Source: Phycisphaeraceae bacterium (lineage in GTDB: Bacteria > Planctomycetota > Phycisphaerae > Phycisphaerales > Phycisphaeraceae). Taken from it: 32,478 bases of DNA. Positions 1 through 11,045 of the stretch are shown here, one piece after another. The number at the start of each line of letters is the position of its first letter. The first letter of the stretch is position 1. Both the position numbers and the translations under genes were made by a program. The notes under the pieces are model-generated. The model ran no database searches, was not told where the DNA came from, and saw nothing but the letters and a program-made list of their open reading frames with translations. Location: NCBI GenBank assembly GCA_002686995.1, contig NYZC01000334.1:1-32478 (forward strand). Reading direction: 5' to 3'.

Positions 1-3000
1 GAAGTTGCCGCTGCCGTCACCCAGCCACAATCGGTTGACCTCGCCTCCGAAGAACCCGCTGGAAACGAAGGCGTCAAGATCCCCGTCGCCGTCCACGTCG
101 CCGACGCTCACGTCACTGCTCGTCTGGAGTGACAGGTTCTGCCCGCTGTCGACGAAGACGCCGCCACCATCATTGAACCAGACCTCGTTCTCGCCGCCGT
201 TGGCCAGGAAGGCATCCAGGTCGCCGTCGCCGTCAAGATCGTTGAGGCTCACGCCAAAGCCGGGAAGCATGCCGACGAACTGTCCACTATCGGTGAAGCC
301 GCCGCGACCATCGCCCATCCAGACACGGTTGCCCTGACCGCCGCTGTTGACCGTGAACGCATCGAGGTCGCCGTCGCCGTCCAGGTCGCCGAGGCTGACG
401 TCGCGCGTCGTGTTGTTCGCCAGCTGCTGCCCGGAATCGGTGAAGTTGCCGCTGCCGTCGTTGAGCCAGACGTCGTTGGCCTGAGCATGCAGGATGCCGC
501 CGTTGGCCACGAAGGCATCGAGATCGCCGTCGGCGTCGAGGTCGCCCAGCGCCGCGGCGGCGCTGCGGTGGACACCCAGGCTCTGACCGCTGTCGGTGAA
601 GTTGCCGCTGCCGTCGTTCCGCCAGATCCGGTTGGCCTCCGAGTAGACCGCGACGAACGCGTCGAGATCACCGTCCCCGTCGAGATCGCCCAGGCTCACG
701 CCCCTGCTGTCGACCGTCCCGAGACTCTGTCCGCTGTCGGCGAGCACGGCCGACCCGTCGTTGATCCAGACCTGGCTCGCTCCACCGAAGTTGGCGAAGA
801 AGGCGTCGAGATCGCCGTCGCCATCGAGGTCCCCGAGACTCACGTCCTCGCCGTATGCGCCGGTGGCGATTGCTCCGCCGTCGTCGAGGACGCCGCTTCC
901 GCCCGGACCTGCAGGCACGACGACATCGCTGTCCTGAGACGTGTTGTCCGACGAATCCTGATCGACGAGGTTCGCCGGTACGACGACCGTCGCGGCGTTG
1001 GTCAGGATTTGCTCGGTCGCGCCGTTCGGGGTGCCGGGTGCATCGACCGTGGCAGTGACGGTGTAGATGATCGAACCGCCCACGGGCAGGTCGACAGTGT
1101 CGGCGAGCGCTCCGGCGAGCGGCCCGACGGCCAGCGACGAGCTCGCGCCGGCGCCAGGCACGATGGCCGTGAGCATCACATTGCCGATCCCCGCGGGCAA
1201 CGTATCCCTCACCATCGCGCCGATGGCCTCGTCAGGTCCGGCGTTCGACACGGCAATCGTGTAAGTGATCGCTCCGCCTTCGGTTACCTGCGTGACGCCC
1301 GACGACTTCGTGATCGACAGGTCGGCGGACTTCGCGCCGCGCCAGACCTCGTTCGCGCCGTCGTTGACCACGAACGCGTCGAGGTCGCCGTCGCCGTCGA
1401 GATCGCCGAACGCGCCGTCGAAGCTCATCGCTACGCCGAGCCGTTGCCCGTTGTCCGTGAAACGGCCGCTGCCGTCGTTCAGCCAGACGCGGTTGGGACC
1501 GATCGAGGAAGTCTCGCCCGTATCGACGAAGAAACCGATGTCGAGATGGCCGTCGCCGTTCAGATCCGCCAGGTCGACGGCCTGAGCGGCGCCGCTCCCC
1601 GTCCCCGATGCGTTGCCGAGCACCTGGCCGCTGTCGGCGAATCCGCCGGCGCCGTCGCCCAGCCAGAGGCGATTGCCATGCTCGTAGTTCGCGACCACCG
1701 CGTCGAGATCGCCGTCACCGTCCACGTCGCCGAGACTCACCTTCTCGCTGGCGTGGTTTCCCAGGCTCTGCCCGCTGTCAGAGAAGATGCCCGCGTCGTT
1801 CAACCACACCCGATTGCCCTGGAAGCCGTTGGCCACGAACGCGTCCAGGTCGCCGTCCCCGTCCGCGTCACCGAGCGCCACGTCATTGCTGTTTGAGACC
1901 AACGTCTGACCCGCGTCGGCGAAGTTGCCGTCGCCGTCGTTGCGCCAGATGCGGTTGGGCTCGCCGAAGTTGGTGACGAACGCGTCGACGTCACCGTCGC
2001 CGTCGAGGTCGCCCAACTGCACGGCAGTGCTCGCGTGACTCCCCGAGAGATCGGTGCTGGCCGGGAAACCGCCGAATCCATTGTTGAGCCACACGCGATT
2101 CGGCTCGGACCGGTTCGTGACGAACGCATCCAGATGACCGTCGCCGTCGAGATCGGCCAACTGCACGTCGGTGCTCTGCAGGGCACCCACCTCCTGTCCG
2201 CTGTCGACGAAGTTGCCGCTGCCGTCGTTGCGCCACACTCGGTTCGGCGCCCCGTTCGTGTTCACCACGAAGGCGTCCAGGTCCCCGTCGCCGTCCAGAT
2301 CGCCGAGGCTCACCCCCGTGGAGCGATGGTCGGCGAGCTCCTGGCCGGTGTTCGTGAAGACGCCGCGGCCGCCGGCGGGCGCCTGCACGATCCCGTCGCT
2401 GTCGTGCGCCGCGTTGTTCGACGAATCCGGATCGGGAGGGTTCGCAGGGCCGGTGACCGTCGCGGGATTGGTGACGATGGCCTCGACCGGCTGGCTCGGC
2501 GTCGACACGAGCGTGACCGTCGCGGTGACCGTGTACGTGACCGAAGCGCCGGCCGGGAGGTCGACCGTGTCGGCCAGGGCGCCCGCGATCGGACCGGTCG
2601 CCAACGACGACACCGCGCCGCCGCTCTCCATGATCGTGCTCAGGTCGACGCTTTCGAGCCGTGACGGGATCACGTCGGTCACGGTCGCGCCGACCACGGC
2701 GTCCGGTCCGGCGTTCGTCACGACGATCGTGTACGTGATCGCGTTGCCCTCGGCCACCTGGACGACACCGGACGTCTTCGTGATCGAGAGGTCGGCGGAC
2801 GCGTTCAGCCAGACGCGGCTGCCCTGGCTCGGGAATCCGAGGTTGGCCACGATCGCGTCGAGATCGCCGTCGCCGTCCAGGTCACCCAGGGCGACCGCCT
2901 CGCTGCCATGATCGCCAAGCGCCGCGGCGCCTGCGCTGAATCCACCGCTCGCGTCGTTCAGCCACACGCGGCCCGGCTCGCCCGCCGCGTTGGCGACGAA

Positions 3001-6000
3001 CGCGTCGAGGTCACCGTCGCCATCCACGTCGCCGAGCGCGGCGCCGCGACTCGAATGATCGCCAAGGGGCTGGCCGCCGTCGGCGAAGTTCCCGCCGGCA
3101 TCGTTGATCCAGACGCGGTTGCCGCCGCCGTTGGCCGTGAACGCGTCGAGCGCCCCATCGCCGTCGAGGTCACCGAGACGCACGTCGAAGCTGGCGTGAT
3201 CACCAAGTGCCTGTCCGGAATCATTGAAGCGCCCCTGGCCGTCGTTGACCAGAACGACGTTGATGCCGGCGCTCGCGACGACCGCGTCGAGATCACCGTC
3301 TCCATCGAGATCGCCGAGATCGATGGCGAAGCTCGAGCTGCTCCCAATCGTTTGACCGAGCGCGAACCCTCCGCTGCCGTCGTTCAACCACAGCTCGTCG
3401 GCCTCGCCCGCCGAATTGGCGAACACGGCATCAGGGTCGCCGTCACCGTCGACATCGCCGAGCGACACGCCCCGGCTGCGGCCGCTCCCGACGTCCACGC
3501 CGACATCGGTGAATCCGCCGCTGCCGTCGTTGCGCCACAGCCGGTTGCCGCTGTTGTAGTTCGCGACCACCGCGTCCAGGTCCCCATCGCCGTCCACGTC
3601 ACCCAGGCCGACAGCGCGACTGTCCGTGCTTCCGAGTGACTGGAGGCTGTCGGAGAAGCCGCCGCTGCCGTCGCCCAGCCAGATCCGGTTGCCCTCGACG
3701 GATCCGTTGGTCTCGAACGCATCCAGATCCCCGTCACCGTCGAGGTCACCGAGCGCCATGCCGACGCTCAGGTGATCGCCGAGCACGGCGCCGCCGACGA
3801 ACAGCCCGTTCCCACCGGTCGCCGCAAGCAGGACCAGGTCGCTGTCGTGCGCGGCGTTGTCCGACGGGTCGAGGTCGATCGTCGTCACGGGCCCCTGGAT
3901 CGTCGCCGGATTCGAAACGATCTCGTCGACCGAGAGGCCGGGCGTGCCCGCCGGCGCGACCGTTCCCGCGATCGTGTACGTGATCGACGAGGAAGCAGGC
4001 AGATCGACCGAGTCGACGAACGTTCCGGACAGGGAACCGATCGTGCGGAGCGTGAATGCGCCGCCGCTCTCGACGATGTTCGTCAGCTGCACGTTCTGAA
4101 GGCGCGCAGGCAGCGCGTCGGTGACGGTCGCGCCGATCGCGTCACTCGGCCCGGCGTTGCTCACGACGATCGTGTAGGTGACGGCGCCGCCCGCCGGGAC
4201 CTCCGTGACGCCTGACGTCTTGGTGATTGAGAGATCGGCGGAGATCGGGTTCAGCCAGGCCTGGTTCGGGCCGCGGTTCGCCACGAACGCGTCGAGATCG
4301 CCGTCGTGGTCGAGGTCCCCGAACGCCCCGCCGTATCCCCTGCTGCTGCCGATGAGCTGCCCTGAATCGGAGAAGTCGCCGGATCCGTCGTTCAGCCAGA
4401 TGCGAACCGTCGAACCGTCGGATTCCGCGGTGTCGACGAAGAATCCCGCGTCGAGGTCGCCGTCTCCGTCGAGATCGGCCAGCGCGACGCCGCGCGGCGC
4501 GCCTTCCGCGCCGGGATTCGTGTTCCCCAGCAGTTGCCCGCTGTCGGTGAAGTGGCCGCTGCCGTCATTGCGCCAGAAGCGATTGCCGCCGTCGTTCGCC
4601 ACGACCGCGTCGAGGTCGCCGTCGTCGTCCAGGTCGCCGAGCCGCCCGGCCCAGCTGCTCGAGTTGCCAAGAACCTGTCCGCTGTCGACCAGGTTCCCGT
4701 CGCCCGCGTTGAGCCAGACCCGGTTCGGCTCGAAGATGTTGGTGACGAACGCGTCGAGATCGCCGTCGCCGTCGAGGTCGCCGAGGCGGGCGCTGGTGCC
4801 TCGGTGACTGCCAAGCACCTGCCCGCTATCGATGAAGGATCCGGCGCCGTCGTTCAGCCACACCCGGTCGGACTGGCTGGCGCGGTTGACGACGAGCACG
4901 TCGACGTCTCCGTCGACGTCGAGATCACCCAGGGCGACATCGCGGGCCGCCCCGGCCCCGAGGCCCTGGCCGCTGTCCGTGAAGCCGCCGCTGCCGTCGT
5001 TGCGCCAGACCCGGGTGAGCTGATTCTCGTTGGCGACCACGGCGTCCAGATCGCCGTCGCCGTCCAGATCGGCCAGGCGAGCGCGTCGACTGGGATGACT
5101 GCCCAAGGCCTGGCCGCTGTCGGAGAGGTTCGCGCTGCCGTCGTTGAACCAGACGCGATTGGCACCGACATTCGCGACGAACGCGTCGAGCGCCCCGTCG
5201 CCGTTCAGGTCACCCAGGGCGACGCCGTAGCTGTCTGCGGTCCCCAGCGCCTGGCCCGTGTCCTGGAGAACACCGCTGCCGCCGGTCGCCGGCAGCACGA
5301 TGACGTCGCTGTCCCGGGCCGTGTTGTCGGCCAGGTCGAACTCGATTCGATCGGCCGGCGCCATCACGGTGGCCGCATTCGCGAGGACGGCGTCGGCCGG
5401 CAGACCGGGCGTGCCCATCGGCGCGACCGTGCCCGTGAGCGTGTACGTCACCGAGGCGCCGACCTCAAGATCGACCGAGTCCAGCAGGAACGCGAGCGGG
5501 CCGGTCGTCAACGACGACGTGGCGCCGCCGCTCAGCGCGATGCCGGTCAGATGCACGTTCTCGATGCGCGACGGGAACGTGTCGCGCACCGTCGCGCCGA
5601 CCACTTCCGACGGCCCCAGGTTGGCCACGACGATCGTCCAGGTCACCGCGTCGCCCGCCGTGACCTGCACCGCACCCGCCGTCTTGGCGATCGAAAGGTC
5701 GGTCGAGAGCCGGTTGAGCCAGACACGGGCGGTGCCTGAATCGTTGACCGCGAACGCATCGAGGTCACCGTCGCCGTCCACGTCGCCGAAGGCGCCGTCG
5801 ACGGTGTAGCCGCCGCCCAGCATCTGACCGCTGTCGGCAAAGGCACCCGAGCCGTCGTTGCGCCAGATCCGGTTCGACGACGGACTGCCCTCGGCGGAAG
5901 TGACGAAGACGCCGACGTCGAGATCGCCGTCGCCATCCACGTCGGCGAGCGCGATGGATCGAGCGCGTCCCTCGACGCCCTCGTCGGCGTTTCCGAGGAT

Positions 6001-9000
6001 CTGGCCGCTGTCCGAGAACGTGCCGTTCGTGTTGAGCCAGAGCCGGTTGCCGGCCTGGCTGGCGACGACGCCGTCCAGGTCACCGTCGCCGTCGACGTCG
6101 CCGAGGCTGACCGCGACGCTGACATGGTCGCCGACGTCCGGGCCGGCGCTGAACGAGCCGCTGCCGTCGTTGAACCACACCAGGTCACTCACATCGTTCG
6201 CGACGAAAGCGTCCAGATCGCCGTCCCCGTCGACATCCCCGAGCGCCACGTCCTCGCTGATCCGATTCCCCAGGCTCTGGCCGCTGTCCGCGAAGAGGCC
6301 GCTGCCGTCACCGAGCCAGACGCGGTTGCCCTGGCTGAAGTTGGCGACGAAGGCGTCCAGATCGCCGTCGCCGTCCACGTCGCCGAGGCGCACCGCCAGG
6401 CTGGCGTGGTTCCCCAGGCTCTGCCCGCTGTCCGTAAAGTTGCCACTGCCGTCGCCAAGCCACAGGCGGTTGCCCTCGCCGGCGCCGGCGCCGGCATTCG
6501 CGAAGAGCGCATCGAGGGCGCCGTCGCCGTCGACGTCACCAAGGCTGACCCCGGACGTGTCATTGCTGCCGAAGGCCTGACCACTGTCGGTGAAGCTGCC
6601 GCCGCCGTCACTCAGCAGAAGGCGGCTCGAACCGCCGCCGTCGACCGTGATCGCGTCGAGATCGCCGTCGCCATCGACGTCCCCGAGGCTCAGGTCGCGG
6701 CTGTCCACGCCGACGGCCACGTCCTGCGCGGCTTCGAACCGCCCGGGCGTGGTGCTGCTCGCGACCAGCACGACGACGTCGCCGTCCGCGGCACGGTTAT
6801 CCGACGTATTGGTCTCCTGGGCGTACGCGACCCGTGCCGCGCCCGACAGGATCCGATCAGCCGCCTCGTCCGCGGTCAACGATCCGACCACCGTGCCCGT
6901 CACCGAGAAGGTCGCGTGCTCGCCGACGGCAAGGTCGACCGTAGCGCCGAGCGCGCCGTTTCCGTTGACCGGGTCGACCGTGCCGCCTCCCGATACCGCG
7001 ACGGACCATGAGACGCCGGTCAGCCCGTCGAACGAGTCCGTGACGGCGGCGCCCGTCACGACCGCCGGCCCCTGGTTCGTCACGACGATCGTGTACGCGA
7101 TCGGACCGCCCTCGACGACCTGCGTCACGGCGGACGACTTGGTGATCGACAGGTCGGCGGGAAACGCGTTCAGCCATACGCGGTTGCCCTGGCCGAGGCG
7201 CGATGCGACGAATGCGTCCAGGTCGCCGTCGCCGTCCACGTCGCCCAGGCCCACGCTGCGGCTCGCATGATCGGCCAGCGCCTGCACGCTGCCGGCGAAG
7301 TTGCCGCTGCCGTCGTTCAGCCACACCCGATCGGCCCCGTCCCCGCCGTCGGTCATGTTCGCGACGAAGACGTCCAGGTCGCCGTCGCCGTCGAGATCAC
7401 CAAGGCTCGAATCGACGCTCGCGTGGTCGCCGAGAGCCTGGCCGCTGTCCGTGAAGTGGCCGCTGCCGTCGCCGATCCACACGAGGTTGGGACGGCGACG
7501 GCCGGCGATGAACGCGTCGAGACGGCCGTCGCCGTTCAGATCGCCCAGGCTCGCGTCGAAGCCGTACTCGTGGCCGAGCGCCTGGCCGCTTTCCGAGAAA
7601 CGGCCGGCACCGTCGTTCAGCCAGACCCGATTCGGATCACCCAGGGCGTAGTTCGTGACGACGCTGTCGAGGTCGCCGTCCCCGTCGACGTCGCCCAGCG
7701 CTACGCCGAGCGTGCTGTGGTCGCCGAGACTCTGGCCGCTGTCGTCGAAGTGGCCGCTGCCGTCGCCCAGCCAGACGCGGTTGCCTTCGTTGTAGTTGGC
7801 CACGAACGCATCCAGGTCGCCGTCACCGTCCACGTCGCCCAGGCTCACGCTGTAGCTTTCGTGGTCGCCTAGGCCCTGGCCGCTGTCGGTGAAGTTGGCG
7901 CTGCCGTCGTTCAGCCAGATCCGGTTGCCCGGCGTCCCCAGGCGGCGGGTCGTGACGAACGCGTCCAGGTCGCCGTCGCCGTCCACGTCACCGAGGCTCG
8001 CGCCGAGGCTGCCGTGCACGCCCAGCGCCTGGCCGCTGTCGTCGAAGTGGCCGCTGCCGTCGCCCAGCCAGACCCGATCGCCCTCGGCGTCGTCGCGCCC
8101 GTTGGCGACGAACGCATCCAGGTCGCCGTCACCGTCGAGGTCGCCCAGGTTGACGCCGTAGCTTCGGTGATCGCCCAGGCTCTGGCCGCTGTCGAAGAGC
8201 AGCGCCGGCTTGGGATTGCTCACGGCGGGAAAGATGATGTCACCGTCCGCGCTGCGGTTGTTCGAGCCGTCGGCCTCGTCAACGTAGGTGACCTCCGCGA
8301 CGTTGGTCAGGATGCGCGCCGCCGGCTGGCCGGCGGTGAGCGACCCGATCAGCGTCGCCGTGACCGTGAAGATGGCCGACGAACCGCTCGTAAGCTCGAT
8401 CGCGGCATTGATGTCGTTCACCCCGCCGACGGGCAGGATGCCGGTGCTGCCCGGCGCGAGCGCCGCGGTCCACGACACGTTCGAAAGCTCGTTGGGAAAG
8501 ACATCGGTGACCGTCGCATCGAAGACGTCGGCCGGACCGTGGTTGGTGACGACGATCGTGTAGGTCACGTCGGCGCCTTCGACGACCTGCGCCGTGCCCG
8601 ATGACTTGGTGATCGAAAGATCCGCCGCGGGCTGGTTCAGCCAGACCACGTTGGCCTGGTCGACGACGAAGCGTCCGTTGGCGACGAACGCGTCGAGATC
8701 ACCGTCGCCGTCCACGTCGCCCAGGGTGACGCTCGTACCGGTCGAAGTGCCGAGGCTGCTGACGCTGATCGTGAAGTTGCCGCTCGAGTCATTCAGCCAC
8801 ACGCGGTTCGGCTGGTCGATCCCGTTCGCCACGAACGCGTCGAGATCGCCGTCGCCATCGACGTCGCCCAGGTCGACCGCGCGACTGAAGGAAGAGCCGA
8901 GTCCGCCGCTGATCGCGGTGAAGTTGCCGTCGCCGTCGTTGCGCCAAGCACGGTTCGGCTGACCCGCGTAGTTGGCGACGAACGCATCGAGATCACCGTC

Positions 9001-11045
9001 GCCGTCGAGATCGCCGAGCCGGACGCCGAAGCTGGACGAGCTGCCGATCGCGGCGCCCGCGCGGAAGCTGCCGAGTCCGTCGTTCAGCCACACCTGGTTG
9101 GGCTGACCGGCGCCGTTGGCCACGATCGCATCGAGGTCGCCATCCCCGTCCACGTCGCCCAGGCTCGCGTCGCGGCTCGCCGAGCCGCCCAGCGCGTGGC
9201 CGCTTTCGGTGAAGTTGCCGCTGCCGTCACCCAGCCAGATCCGGTTCGGCTGACCGTAGTTGGCGGTGAAGGCGTCCACGTCGCCGTCCCCGTCCACGTC
9301 ACCCAGACTCACGCCCCGGGTGTTCGAGTTGCCCAGCGACGCGCCCGCGGAGAAGTTGCCGCTGCCGTCGCCCAGCCAGACCTGGTCGGCGTCGTTGAGG
9401 CCGTTGCCGACGAACGCGTCGAGCGTGCCGTTGCCGTCGAAGTCGCCGAAGCGCACGCTCGTGCCGGCGCCGGCGCCCGCGGCGCCGCCCTGGGTGAAGC
9501 GGCCGCCGTCGTTGAGCCAGATCGCGTCCGGCTCGTTGAAGTTGGCGACGAACGCGTCGAGATCGCCGTCGCCGTCCACGTCCCCGAGCGCCGCGCCTTC
9601 ACTGCGAAACGCCCCCAGGATGTCGCCGTTGGGCCGGAAGAACCCGGGCGACGCGGCGCTGCCGGGAAGGACGATCAGGTCGGCGTCGGTGGCGCGGTTG
9701 TTGCCCGGATCGATGTCCTCCGGGTGCGCGACCGTCACCGTGTTGTTGATGACCCGCGATGCGGACGTCCCGGTCACCGTCGCAGACACCGTGATCTGGA
9801 TCGACGCGCCGCTCTGCAGGTCAGCCGTCGCGATGATGTCGCCGCTGCCGCTCGACGGCGTCATCGTGTTGCCCGCGGTCAATTCGGCCGTCCAGGACAC
9901 GTTCGTGAGCTCGGGCGGAAACAGGTCGGTGATCGAGGCGCCGATCGCGTCGGACGGACCCTGGTTGGTGACGACGATCGTGTAGCCGACGAGCGTGCCC
10001 TCCGTCACCTGCGCCGTGCCGTCGGTCTTGGTCACGGTCAGATCGACGGAGGGCCGGTTCAGCCACACGCGGTTCGCTCCGCTGTTGACGAAGAACGCGT
10101 CGAGATCGCCGTCACCGTCGAGGTCGCCCAGGTCGACGCCACGGGTGGAATCGCTCCCGTACCTGCCGGCGGAGCTGAATTGACCGCTGCCGTCGTTCTT
10201 CCAGAGGTAGTTGCCCCCGTTGTTGGCGAAGAACACGTCGAGATCGCCGTCACCGTCCACGTCGCCGAAGCTCAGGTCCTCCTCGCCATCGGTCAGGAAG
10301 CCGAGGTACGGGCTGATCTGCGTGAAGCTGCCGCCATCGTTCAGCCAGACCCGGCTCGTCCGGTACCGGTTCTGGTTCATGACGAACACGTCGAGGTCGC
10401 CGTCGCCGTCCACGTCACCCAGCTCGATCGCCTCCGTATTGGAGCTGCCCTGGAAGCTGGCGACGCTCGTGAAGTTGCCGGCGCCGTCGTTGTGGAACAC
10501 GCTGACCCCGCCGAAGAACTTGTTGGCAAGGACCACGTCGAGGTCGCCGTCGCCATCCATGTCGCCCAGGGCCGCGTCGATGCCGGCCACGGCCCCGAAC
10601 CCGGCACCGGAGCTGAAACCGGCGGCCCCGTCGTTCAGCCAGATCCGGCCCGACTGGCCGTTCTGATTGGCGACGAGCGCATCCAGGTCGCCGTCGCCGT
10701 CGACGTCACCCAGGCTCAGCCCCTGGCTGGAGGAGGTGCCCAGGGCCTGGCCGTTGCTCGAAAACGAGGCGTTGCCGTCGTTCAGCCAGATCCGGTTGCC
10801 TTCGTTGATGTTGGCGACGAACGCGTCGAGGTCGCCGTCGCCGTCGAGGTCGCCGAGGCTGACCTCCTCGCTGAAGTGATCCCCGAATGCCTGCCCGGTC
10901 GTGAAACCGGCGCTGCCGTCGTTCAGCCAGACCTGATTCGGCCCCGTGCGACGGGTCTCGAACGCGTCGACGTCGCCGTCACCGTCGAGATCTCCCAGGC
11001 TCACGTCGCTGCTGATCTCGCTGCCCAGGCTCTGCCCGGTGTCCC
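1..11045 (-). repeat. Seven-plus-one protein super-repeat array in gene A
   Basis: VCBS calcium-loop cores sit near 10964, 10823, 10679, 10534, 10388, 10235, 10096 (block 1); 9552, 9415, 9272, 9128, 8984, 8836, 8689 (2); 8112, 7959, 7807, 7662, 7512, 7368, 7212 (3); 6652, 6507, 6352, 6208, 6069, 5911, 5755 (4); 5182, 5041, 4896, 4750, 4606, 4447, 4288 (5); 3719, 3571, 3427, 3283, 3141, 3001, 2854 (6); 2272, 2126, 1981, 1840, 1699, 1537, 1375 (7); 803, 660, 508, 358, 209, 72 (8, cut by the edge). DUF11 domains lie at about 9662-10049, 8220-8630, 6765-7160, 5285-5705, 3830-4240, 2390-2800 and 910-1328. Every complete block has seven cores. Positions are approximate, read by eye. Confidence 0.88.
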